Part shown: positions 16,021 through 23,240 of the stretch, one piece after another | How the letters are laid out: each line of letters starts with the position of its first letter | How positions within the stretch are numbered: the stretch's first letter is position 1 | From: Paenibacillus sabinae T27 | GTDB taxonomy: Bacteria; Bacillota; Bacilli; Paenibacillales; Paenibacillaceae | Assembly (NCBI RefSeq): GCF_000612505.1 | Contig: NZ_CP004078.1 | Location: 1,166,001-1,230,000, forward strand | Reading direction: 5' to 3' | Length of the DNA: 64,000 bases | Notes under the pieces: generated by a model | Database searches by the model: none | What the model was told of the DNA's origin: nothing | Seen by the model: the letters and a program-made list of their open reading frames with translations, nothing else | Program-made: the position numbers and the translations under genes

Positions 16021-17259
16021 ATGAATAAGAGGATTGTGGGCGTCTTTACGAACGAGCACGAGGCATCTCAAGCGATCGGCGATTTAAAGAGTCATGGTTT
16101 TCGGACAGAGGATATCTCCGTTATTGCGAGAAATAAAGACGATATGAATGCAATCAGTGACGAGACGGGGACGAAGGCTCCCGAAGGAATGGCTTCCGGA
16201 GCGGCGACGGGCGGCCTGCTCGGCGGAGTAACCGGACTGCTTGCCGGCATTGGAGCGCTGGCGATCCCGGGTATTGGGCCGATCATTGCGGCCGGTCCTA
16301 TTGCGGCGACATTGGCCGGAGCGGCGGTGGGCGCCGGAACCGGAGGTCTTGTCGGAGGTCTGATCGGCCTCGGCATACCGGAAGACGAAGCGGAAACGTA
16401 TGACCGTTATGTCGATCAAGGCCGTATTCTGGTCATGGTCGATGCGGACACATCGCAGGTAAGTGATGTGTATGAAACGTTCCGGACGCACAATTCGCTG
16501 AGCAGCCACTATTATGGGGCGAATGATACGCTGCCCGGCGAAACGGTGACTGACGCCTCAATGAGCGATGATCCGTCAGCCGTTGATCCGACGGACGACA
16601 GAGCCGACAGATCGGTCGGGGATTCGGTGGATGCTGTATTCAATGGTTCTGGCCTGAAAGGCAAGCATGACACCGGACTGGATACGATCAATTCGAATCC
16701 GGTGAGCCCGACTTCGGCCGATATGGCTTACAATTCGCCGGGCACGCTTTCCGATCCTGACAACGTGACTACGCCGGACTATACGCAGGATGTTTCCGAT
16801 ACGCTATCGGCCGATAGCGATATGGAAGAGGACCGCAAGCTGCGTCTGCGCGAGGAGCAGCTCAATGTCTCCAAGGATAAGGTGCAGACCGGCGAAGTTT
16901 CGATTCATAAAGAAGTCGTCGAGGAGCAAAAAACAATCAATGTGCCGGTAACGCATGAGGAAGTCGTGATTGAACGGCGCGCCGTGCATGACGGCTCGAC
17001 AACCGAACCGATCGGCAAGGATGAAACGATCCGCATCCCGGTCAGCGAAGAGCGTGTGGAAGTGAACAAGAACACGGTTGTCACCGGCGAAGTAGGGATC
17101 GGCAAGCGGGAAGTTCAAGGAACCGAGCGGGTTCAGGACACGGTCCGCCGGGAGGAAGCCCGGGTGGATAAGACAGGCGAAGCGAAGGTCACCGGCAACA
17201 AAACCGCCGATGTGAAGAGCCGGATGGAAGAAGACGAATCCATGTATAACAAGCGTTAA
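16021..17259 (+). CDS. YflT-domain and DUF2382-domain stress protein
   Basis: 412 aa. Residues 1-50 (KRIVGVFTNEHEASQAIGDL, TEDISVIARN) are the YflT heat/general-stress domain. Residues about 55-120 are a Gly/Ala-rich glycine-zipper hairpin that could insert into membranes. Then comes an acidic low-complexity spacer, and from about 280 the DUF2382 repeats (LREEQLNVSKDKVQTGEV, VPVTHEEVVIERR, IPVSEERVEVNKNTVVTGEV). Related proteins are general-stress or desiccation factors; molecular function is unknown. A strong terminator follows. Confidence 0.85.
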   Translation: MNKRIVGVFTNEHEASQAIGDLKSHGFRTEDISVIARNKDDMNAISDETGTKAPEGMASGAATGGLLGGVTGLLAGIGALAIPGIGPIIAAGPIAATLAGAAVGAGTGGLVGGLIGLGIPEDEAETYDRYVDQGRILVMVDADTSQVSDVYETFRTHNSLSSHYYGANDTLPGETVTDASMSDDPSAVDPTDDRADRSVGDSVDAVFNGSGLKGKHDTGLDTINSNPVSPTSADMAYNSPGTLSDPDNVTTPDYTQDVSDTLSADSDMEEDRKLRLREEQLNVSKDKVQTGEVSIHKEVVEEQKTINVPVTHEEVVIERRAVHDGSTTEPIGKDETIRIPVSEERVEVNKNTVVTGEVGIGKREVQGTERVQDTVRREEARVDKTGEAKVTGNKTADVKSRMEEDESMYNKR

Positions 17260-17309
17260 ATAAACGTATGCGGCAATAAGAGCGGAGATAGATAGGCATT
17301 TACAAGCGA

Positions 17310-17353
17310 AGAGCGGCCTCTCAAGCCCGAAAGGGCTCGGAGGCCGCTCTTTG
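17310..17353 (+). terminator. Terminator of the YflT/DUF2382 gene
   Basis: AGAGCGGCCTC (17310-17320) and GAGGCCGCTCT (17340-17350) form a perfect 11-bp stem with an inner AGCCCgaaaGGGCT hairpin, followed by TTG. Confidence 0.8.
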
Positions 17354-17394
17354 CTGCGGCTGGCGAATTTTTCAATCGCGCTCCGCTATGTAAT

Positions 17395-17556
17395 ACGGAA
17401 AAGGAACGGGCGAAGGCCTTGTTCCTCCAGGAGGGGTTCGAGTAGGTCGAATCCGCCGTATGGCTACAAATACGATTTAAACGTGTAGCCTTGGGATTTC
17501 CGTCCTTTGGCTATGGTGCGGGTAGGAAGACTGACGGAGGGATTGGTGCATGCAAA
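17395..17556 (+). pseudogene. Possible remnant of a C_GCAxxG_C_C-type redox protein gene
   Basis: One frame reads ERAKALFLQEGFE, a TAG stop at 17443, then VESAVWLQIRFK and later FGYGAGRKTDGG. This order resembles small redox proteins with NERAKALF...C.ES and GFGxGxGR motifs, lacking their cysteines and the start. There is no ribosome site and no full-length frame. It may be chance; a protein-profile comparison of the three-frame translation would decide. Confidence 0.25.
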
Positions 17557-17604
17557 AAAATCCAACAAGACCTGCCCCTCATGCCGGCGGGCGGTCTTGG
17601 TGGA
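17554..17604 (-). terminator. Terminator of glpX
   Basis: On the minus strand, CCACCAAGACC (17594-17604 region) pairs with GGTCTTGTTGG (17562-17572 region), followed by ATTTTTTTG. It ends the leftward glpX transcript. Confidence 0.75.
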
Positions 17605-17617
17605 TGCGGAAAAGCGT

Positions 17618-18610
17618 TTATAATGAAGCAACTTTTCTTCCCGGCGAAACTTGCGGAATATCCTTGCCCGGAAGAAAATGGATGCTTCGGATATAGCGGA
17701 TTGTCCGGCTTTGCGCCCGCATGATGACGGAATGCGTCTCGGCGCGTTCTTTCCCGATTAAGCGGACGCCGTTCAAAAATTCGCCGGAGGTTACGCCGGT
17801 GGCGGCAAAAATAACGTCGCCCGTGCCGACCATATCGTCCATGTACAGCACACGCGTCGGATTGGCAATGCCCATCCGCATGCAGCGCTGCAGCTCGAAC
17901 GGCCCTTGCGGCAGCAGTTGACCCTGCATTTCGCCGCCGAGGCATTTCAGCGCCGCTGCAGCCAGCACGCCCTCCGGAGCGCCTCCGGAGCCGAGGTACA
18001 GGTCCACCTCGCTGTCCGGCAGAGCGGCCGCGATCGCTCCGGCCACGTCGCCGTGGCTGAGCAGCTTGATGCGTACTCCCGCCTGGCGGAGGGTTTGGAT
18101 CAGGTCCTTGTGCCGGTCGCGGTCCAGTACCATAACAGTCAACTCGGACAGCGGTTTGCCAAGATGGTGGGAAGCTTTGGTCAGCGTGATTTCTACCGGG
18201 TCCTCCAGGCTGAGCTTGCCGGCAAGCTCGGGACCGCAGGCGAGCTTCTGCATGTAGATGTCCGGCGCGTGCAGCAGGCTGCCTTTCTCGGCGATGGCAA
18301 TGACCGATTGGGCGTTCTGCAGCCCGGCGGCGACGACCTCTGTTCCCTCCAGCGGATCGACAGCCACATCAACGAGCGGGCCGCTTTTGTTGCCGACTTT
18401 CTCGCCGATATACAGCATGGGGGCGTCGTCCATTTCGCCTTCGCCAATTACGACGGTCCCGTCGATGGAGACAGAATCGAACATGGAACGAATGGCTGTG
18501 GTCGCCGCATCATCCGCAGCGTCCTTATCACCCCGGCCGATCCAGCTAGCCGAAGCCAATGCACCCAATTCCGTCACCCGTACAATCTCAAGAGCCAATT
18601 CGCGTTCCAT
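17618..18610 (-). CDS. glpX: Fructose-1,6-bisphosphatase class II
   Basis: 330 aa metal-dependent phosphatase that hydrolyses fructose-1,6-bisphosphate in gluconeogenesis. DKDAADDAATTAIR, VVIGEGEMDDAPMLYIGE and VAVDPLEGT are the metal/phosphate-binding motifs of GlpX, and GSGGAPEGVLAAAALKCLGG completes the sugar site. ATG 18610 has GGAGGGAA upstream; the frame runs on into the repeat region, which makes no sense as protein. Its neighbours ccpN and a PPDK regulator place it in a gluconeogenesis cluster. Confidence 0.95.
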   Translation of the reverse strand: MERELALEIVRVTELGALASASWIGRGDKDAADDAATTAIRSMFDSVSIDGTVVIGEGEMDDAPMLYIGEKVGNKSGPLVDVAVDPLEGTEVVAAGLQNAQSVIAIAEKGSLLHAPDIYMQKLACGPELAGKLSLEDPVEITLTKASHHLGKPLSELTVMVLDRDRHKDLIQTLRQAGVRIKLLSHGDVAGAIAAALPDSEVDLYLGSGGAPEGVLAAAALKCLGGEMQGQLLPQGPFELQRCMRMGIANPTRVLYMDDMVGTGDVIFAATGVTSGEFLNGVRLIGKERAETHSVIMRAQSRTIRYIRSIHFLPGKDIPQVSPGRKVASL

Positions 18611-18650
18611 AGTTAATTCCCTCCAGTCCTTTTTTTGAATATCTGTATAT

Positions 18651-18757
18651 CGGAATTCACATCGAAGCCAAAGCTTCACTTTGTGGGGCGTATAAGCTCC
18701 GGGGCCCCCATAAAGTACTCGGAATTGACACCGAAGCCTAAGCTTCACTTTATGGGG
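18651..18757. repeat. Duplicated 38-bp element with flanking inverted repeat
   Basis: Copies 18651-18688 and 18720-18757 match at 34 of 38 positions (each starts CGGAATT and ends TTxTGGGG). Inside each is GAAGCc(a/t)AAGCTTC. CCCCATAAAGT (18706-18716) and ACTTTATGGGG (18747-18757) form a perfect 11-bp inverted repeat around the second copy. It lies between the PPDK-regulator gene and glpX and may be a dispersed intergenic element or a processing/attenuation signal. Confidence 0.7.
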
Positions 18758-18762
18758 TAATT

Positions 18763-19563
18763 TTAGATGTAGCCCATAATAAGTCCGGCTGTCTCTTCAA
18801 TCGCCTTGTCGGTAATGTCGATCACCGGGCAGCCCAGCCGCTTGAACAGCGCTTCGGCGTACCGGATCTCTTCATTGATCCGTTCGAGGCTCGAATACTG
18901 GGAATCGACGGGAAGTCCCAGCACTTTCAGGCGCTCCGAACGGATCTTCAGCATATGCTCCGGCTCCATCGTGAGTCCGATCATCCGCTGGGGCGGCAGC
19001 TTGAACAGCTGGCCCGGCGGGCTGATCTCCGGCACGATCGGATAATTGACGACCTTCTTGCCGCGGTGGGCAAGAAAGATGCTGAGCGGCGTCTTCGACG
19101 TGCGCGACATACCCAGCAGCACGATGTCCGCTTTCAGCATGGCCCCGAGATCTCGTCCATCGTCGCAGGCGACGGTGAATTCGATCGCCTCGATCCGCCG
19201 GAAATAATTTTCGTCCAACTGATGCAGCAGGCCGGGTCTTTGCCGTGGCGCATCGTCGAACGTATCGATGAACGCCTGCATCATCGGCCCCATAATGTCC
19301 ACGATCCGCAAATCCAACCGGACGGCTTCCTCGCGGATCGTCTCCCTCAGCTCGGGCTGTACCAGTGTATAGGCGACAAAGCCGTTATTCTTCGCGGCTT
19401 CCTCCATCACTTTGCGCAGCTCGTCCTCATGCCTTACATTGCCGTACCGTTTGATCGTGACACGCTGATTCTCGAATTGGTGTAAGACGGCCTGAACGAC
19501 TGCTTCCGCCGTATCCCCTAAAGAATCCGAGCATATCGTAATGAAATGTGAAGGCTCATCCAT
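18763..19563 (-). CDS. Pyruvate, phosphate dikinase regulatory protein (first copy)
   Basis: 266 aa DUF299/PPSR bifunctional enzyme: it phosphorylates, using ADP, and dephosphorylates the active-site threonine of PPDK (or PEP synthase). ITICSDSLGDTAEAVVQAVLHQF opens the fold, RIVDIMGPMMQAF follows, and GMSRTSKTPLSIFLAHRGKKVVNYP is the nucleotide-binding loop. ATG 19563 is chosen with GGGGAGGAA upstream; ATG 19590 in frame would overlap ccpN by 8 bp. It sits between ccpN and glpX, like the ccpN-yqfL pair of Bacillus. A second copy lies beside ppdK. Confidence 0.93.
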   Translation of the reverse strand: MDEPSHFITICSDSLGDTAEAVVQAVLHQFENQRVTIKRYGNVRHEDELRKVMEEAAKNNGFVAYTLVQPELRETIREEAVRLDLRIVDIMGPMMQAFIDTFDDAPRQRPGLLHQLDENYFRRIEAIEFTVACDDGRDLGAMLKADIVLLGMSRTSKTPLSIFLAHRGKKVVNYPIVPEISPPGQLFKLPPQRMIGLTMEPEHMLKIRSERLKVLGLPVDSQYSSLERINEEIRYAEALFKRLGCPVIDITDKAIEETAGLIMGYI

Positions 19564-19582
19564 GCTCTCTCGATTCCTCCCC

Positions 19583-20239
19583 TTATCCATTGGCTTCGGT
19601 ATCGAGGAGAAGTTTTACGATGGAAGTTTTGGTCAGCCGCCCTACAACGTCCAGCTTTCCGACGGCCCCTTCTCCTTCGCAGGGGACAACCACCGGCAAA
19701 CTGTCTACCTCGTGAAAAATCATTTTATGCGCGGCGTCAAGCACCGGGTCGTCAGGCCCGATCGTAATCACCTTGGGCTGGCGCGTCATGACCATGCTGA
19801 CCGGCATGGATGCGGCACCGGGATTGCCGAGAGTGACTTTCAAGAAGTCTTTGCGCGAGGCGACTCCGGTCAGTTTGCCTTCCTCGTCGCAAATGATGAG
19901 TGTGCCTACATCCTGAAGGAACAGCGTCACAACCGCATCGTGGATCGTCGTTGTCTCCCGGATAATGATGGGCACGCTTTGAATGTCCTTAACCTTCGTC
20001 TCCTGAAGCAGATAGCCGCTGCCAAGGTTCCGGGAGGATTTCCCGCCGGGGAAATATCCAACCTTCGGCTTGGCGTCGATATAGTCGAGCATAACCAGCA
20101 GCGAGAGGTCGGCCCGAATGGTCGGGCGGGTAAGCCGCAGGGTTTCGGCAATCTGTTCGCCTGTGATTGGAGCGTTCTTTTTTACAATGTCGATAATTTG
20201 TAGTTGCCGGGACGTAAGTTCGATTGCAAATCCCTCCAC
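19583..20239 (-). CDS. ccpN: CcpN-type transcriptional repressor (HTH plus CBS pair)
   Basis: 218 aa. Residues 1-65 form a winged HTH (LTSRQLQIIDIVKKNAPITG, LTRPTIRADLSLL, KVGYFPGG). Residues 80-215 hold two CBS domains (VKDIQSVPIIIRETTTIHDA, VSMVMTRQPKVITIGPDDPV) that sense nucleotides. CcpN in Bacillus represses gluconeogenic genes (gapB, pckA) in the presence of glucose. Here it is followed by a PPDK regulator and glpX. The start is uncertain: GTG 20239 has only AGGAAAG close upstream. Its promoter carries the element shared with ppdK. Confidence 0.92.
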   Translation of the reverse strand: MEGFAIELTSRQLQIIDIVKKNAPITGEQIAETLRLTRPTIRADLSLLVMLDYIDAKPKVGYFPGGKSSRNLGSGYLLQETKVKDIQSVPIIIRETTTIHDAVVTLFLQDVGTLIICDEEGKLTGVASRKDFLKVTLGNPGAASMPVSMVMTRQPKVITIGPDDPVLDAAHKMIFHEVDSLPVVVPCEGEGAVGKLDVVGRLTKTSIVKLLLDTEANG

Positions 20240-20346
20240 TTTCCTGATGCAAGAAAGCGATCCTCCATTAGAACGGGGCCGCCATAATTGACTCCCCCTT
20301 CCTTTAATGCAACATGCTTGGAGGAATAATCCCTTTCGTTGCTTAT

Positions 20347-20402
20347 ATAATACGCAATATTCATCATTAATGCAACAATTAGTACGTACTATTTATGATT
20401 TT
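20347..20402 (-). promoter_or_regulatory. ccpN promoter with shared upstream element
   Basis: On the minus strand: AAAATCATAAATAGTACGT (20402 down to 20384), 8 bases, TTGCAT (-35, 20375-20370), 17 bp, TATTAT (-10, 20352-20347). The ppdK promoter has the same arrangement. The element is a candidate CcpN operator, which would mean autoregulation. Confidence 0.65.
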
Positions 20403-20429
20403 TTTGAAAAATGATTGATATAGCGCTCA

Positions 20430-21422
20430 TTAATCCTCATTATTGGCCTTTTGGTGCAGCCTGAAACCTTGTCTCCAAGAGGCAGCCCCGGCAAAATGTC
20501 TCTCCGCTGCCTTACCGGCCGCGAGCTTCGCTAATAGCTGCTTCAAGGCTCCCGCATTGACCAGCATCGTTCCGAAGATAATTGTTATTACACCCAGCAG
20601 CGTCAGCCATGAAACCATCTCTCCGTAAAAAAGGATGCCCGCGCCAACCGCGATTGGCGGCGAAATGTAGAGCCAGGTAGACGGGAAGATCGGGTCCGTC
20701 TTGGCGACCAGCCAGTAATACAGGCTGTGGCCGATCATGGAGCCGACGACGGTGAGATAAAGAAAGGAGCCTGCAACCGGCCAGGAGAGCATGAAGCCGG
20801 CGCTCGGACGCTCCGTAAAGACGGAGAGAAGGAGCATCAGCGCTCCGCCGTAAATCATTTGCGCCGCATTCAGCGCGATGGGATGAACGTCCGGAAGGCG
20901 GGCGATTACGGTCCGGGTATACAGCGTGCCGGAGGCGTAGGCGCATTCCCCGATCAGTACGACGGCGCAGCCGGCGAACCAGAGCGGGGAAACCTGAAGC
21001 GACAGATTGGGCAGGACAAGCAGCAGCACGCCCGTAAAGCCGATGAGACAGCCGGCCAGAGACAGGGAAGAGGCTTTTTGCCGAAGCAGGAACGTCTGCA
21101 GCAGCAGGATCATCATCGGTCCGGTTGCGGAGAGGACAGCGGCAAGGCCCGAGGAAACGTACTGCTCCGACCAATACAGCGCGGCGAATGTGCCGAAGGT
21201 CAGCCCAAGTCCGGTAAGCAGAGTCTCCTTCCGCAGCAGCAGAGAGAAGGAAGCTTTGCGTCTCAGGCACATCCACAGCAGCAGCAGCGCTCCGGCAGTG
21301 AAAAACCGCAGTCCGGCGGTGAAAAAGGGAGGGGCTCCGGCGTCAACGCCGATTTTAATCGCCAAAAAGGTGGTGCCGAAGATCAGGCAGACGAGGCTAT
21401 AAGCCAAAATAATCATGTTCAT
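20430..21422 (-). CDS. EamA-family (DMT) transporter
   Basis: 330 aa with ten predicted membrane segments in two EamA repeats: IILAYSLVCLIFGTTFLAIKIG opens the first and SLYYWLVAKTDPIFPSTWLYISPPIAVGAG lies in the second. This drug/metabolite superfamily exports amino acids, bases or other small molecules; the substrate is unknown. ATG 21422 lies divergent to a MocR regulator, a common pairing in which the regulator controls the transporter. Confidence 0.9.
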   Translation of the reverse strand: MNMIILAYSLVCLIFGTTFLAIKIGVDAGAPPFFTAGLRFFTAGALLLLWMCLRRKASFSLLLRKETLLTGLGLTFGTFAALYWSEQYVSSGLAAVLSATGPMMILLLQTFLLRQKASSLSLAGCLIGFTGVLLLVLPNLSLQVSPLWFAGCAVVLIGECAYASGTLYTRTVIARLPDVHPIALNAAQMIYGGALMLLLSVFTERPSAGFMLSWPVAGSFLYLTVVGSMIGHSLYYWLVAKTDPIFPSTWLYISPPIAVGAGILFYGEMVSWLTLLGVITIIFGTMLVNAGALKQLLAKLAAGKAAERHFAGAASWRQGFRLHQKANNED

Positions 21423-21476
21423 TGCTCCTTTGCGTATGTGCGTTTTCTTTTCAATCCATCATATCCGCCCCGGAAT

Positions 21477-21525
21477 AGAACAGATGAAAATGAACAGAAC
21501 AGATGGGCTTAAAATAAGGTACAAT
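21477..21525. promoter_or_regulatory. Direct-repeat operator and promoter between eamA-type and mocR-type genes
   Basis: AGAACAGATG occurs at 21477-21486 and 21496-21505, spaced 19 bp on the same face of the helix; MocR regulators usually bind direct repeats. TACAAT (21520-21525) is a likely -10 for the regulator, and its -35 would fall inside the second repeat. Confidence 0.55.
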
Positions 21526-21560
21526 AGATGGCAATAACGTGCGTAAAAAGGGGCTTCGTA

Positions 21561-22988
21561 ATGAAAGAGTTATCCGGCAACGGGCGGCATCCGCTGTTCC
21601 GGCAGGTATATGAATATTTAGCCGTCCGGATCGACAGGGGCGAGTGGCGGGCGCATGACAAGCTGCCGTCGGTCCGGCTGCTGGCGGAGGAGCTGCGGCT
21701 TCACCGGCTGACCGTGTTTAAAGCCTACTGCCGGCTGAAAGAGGACGGCCGGGTGTACGTGAAGGATAAATCCGGCTATTATGTGGCGCCCGGGGCTGCG
21801 TCCGAGGAGGCGCCATTACTCGAGGCGAGCTTGAAAGCAGAGCCTGCAAGCGGCTGCCTAGGGCCTGCGCCGGCTCTCTCGGACATTCAGCGCATGCCGG
21901 TCAAATACCAGTTCTCTCAGGCGCTGATCGATCCCAATCTGCTGCCGAATCTCTATTTGTCCGATTATGTCAAAGAGGTGTTCGACCGGTACCCAAAGGT
22001 GATGGGCACCTATTCCAGTGTGGAGGGCGATAACGAGCTGCGTGAGTTCTTAAGCGGACATTTCCGCGTGAGCAGACTGCTTCAGGCCGAACCGGAGGAA
22101 CTGTTGATTACTTCGGGCGCCCAGCAGGCGATCAATCTGATCGCCACCATCATGCTCATGCCGATGGACTGCGTAATGGTGGAGCGGCCGACCTACGGTG
22201 CGTCGCTGGATATTTTTCGCCAGCGGGGGGCGCGTCTGCTTTCTATCGACATTACGCCAGGAGGCTATGATCTGGACGAAATCCGGCGGCTGATGGAGCA
22301 GTACCGGCCCCGGCTGTTCTATATCAATCCCACGCACCATAATCCGACCGGGTATACCGTTCCGGTGTGGCAGCGCAAGCGGCTTGTCGAGCTGGCCGAG
22401 CGTTACCGCTGCCTGATCGTCGAGGACGATCCATTTCGCGATATGTATTTTGCCGCCGAGCCGCCGCCGCCGATTTTTTCCTATGATACGGAGGGATGGG
22501 TTGTTTATCTCGGCAGCTTCAGCAAATATGTGGCGCCGGGTCTGCGCATTTGCGCCGTCATCTGCCGGTATCCGCTCATGCATAAGCTGATCGCGGCGAA
22601 GTTCATGGCGGATAACGGAACGCCGCTGCTGAATCAGAAGATCTTCCTGCACTACTTTACGTCGCCGCGCCTGCAGGGACATCTGGCCAAGCTCCGCATC
22701 GCGCTGCAGGTGCACAAGGAAATCGCGGAACGGGAGCTCGCGGGAACCGGATGCGTCTGGACCCCTCCGGAGGGAGGGCTGAACCTGTGGGTGAAGCTGC
22801 CGGAGCATATACCGCCAGAAACGCTGTTCCGCAAAAGCAAGGAGCAGTCCATCTCGTTCGTGCCCGGTGAAATCTGCGATCCGCACGGAGTTATGAAGTC
22901 TTGGATTCGCCTCAGCTACTCGTTCGCCGCCGAAGACGTCCTGCGGGAAGGGATGGGCAAGCTTGCGGAATTGATGCGGAGCCTTTGA
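21561..22988 (+). CDS. MocR-family regulator (GntR HTH fused to PLP aminotransferase fold)
   Basis: 475 aa. Residues 1-75 are a GntR-type winged HTH (LPSVRLLAEELRLHRLTVFKAYCRLKEDG). The rest is a fold type I aminotransferase: TSGAQQAINLIATIMLMPMD, NPTHHNPTG, VEDDPFRDMYF, and the PLP lysine in YLGSFSKYVAPGLRI. MocR proteins use PLP or amino-acid derivatives as effectors. ATG 21561 follows AAAAAGGGG; the frame opens upstream without support. It probably controls the divergent EamA transporter and itself. Confidence 0.93.
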   Translation: MKELSGNGRHPLFRQVYEYLAVRIDRGEWRAHDKLPSVRLLAEELRLHRLTVFKAYCRLKEDGRVYVKDKSGYYVAPGAASEEAPLLEASLKAEPASGCLGPAPALSDIQRMPVKYQFSQALIDPNLLPNLYLSDYVKEVFDRYPKVMGTYSSVEGDNELREFLSGHFRVSRLLQAEPEELLITSGAQQAINLIATIMLMPMDCVMVERPTYGASLDIFRQRGARLLSIDITPGGYDLDEIRRLMEQYRPRLFYINPTHHNPTGYTVPVWQRKRLVELAERYRCLIVEDDPFRDMYFAAEPPPPIFSYDTEGWVVYLGSFSKYVAPGLRICAVICRYPLMHKLIAAKFMADNGTPLLNQKIFLHYFTSPRLQGHLAKLRIALQVHKEIAERELAGTGCVWTPPEGGLNLWVKLPEHIPPETLFRKSKEQSISFVPGEICDPHGVMKSWIRLSYSFAAEDVLREGMGKLAELMRSL

Positions 22989-23025
22989 GCAATCATAGGC
23001 CATATATGTATGCCCTCGTATACGG

Positions 23026-23072
23026 CAGGCATTCCGGAGATATTTTTCTCGCGGGATGCCTGTTTTTATTTT
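23026..23072 (+). terminator. Terminator of the MocR gene
   Basis: CAGGCATTCC (23026-23035) and GGGATGCCTG (23053-23062), with one mismatch, then TTTTTATTTTATT. Confidence 0.8.
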
Positions 23073-23104
23073 ATTAAGGAAAAATAAATGAGACATATAT
23101 AAAT

Positions 23105-23161
23105 AAAATCATTAAATAGTACGTCATATATATTGCCAAATAGCGGTATTCATGCTACAAC
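23105..23161 (+). promoter_or_regulatory. ppdK promoter with shared upstream element
   Basis: AAAATCATTAAATAGTACGT (23105-23124), 8 bases, TTGCCA (-35, 23133-23138), 17 bp, TACAAC (-10, 23156-23161). The element differs from that before ccpN by a single inserted T and has the same orientation and -35 distance. TACGTCATATA within it is close to the CcpN site consensus I recall (TRTGHYATAYW). A 79-base leader follows. Confidence 0.65.
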
Positions 23162-23240
23162 CTTAAGTAAGCGCTACTCCTATTTCACAGTCTGGCGGGC
23201 AGTTTTGTATCCTACTTTCAATTACGGAGGGATTGATCAA

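Noticed and set aside
16804..17118. Antisense ORFs within the YflT/DUF2382 gene
   Set aside because: Low-complexity repeats of the sense gene produce them; no independent support.
18610..18748. N-terminal extension of GlpX through the repeat region
   Set aside because: Translation of the duplicated element gives two copies of a KL(R/W)LRC(Q/E)FR-like string with no GlpX similarity, and a proper ribosome site precedes the internal ATG at 18610.
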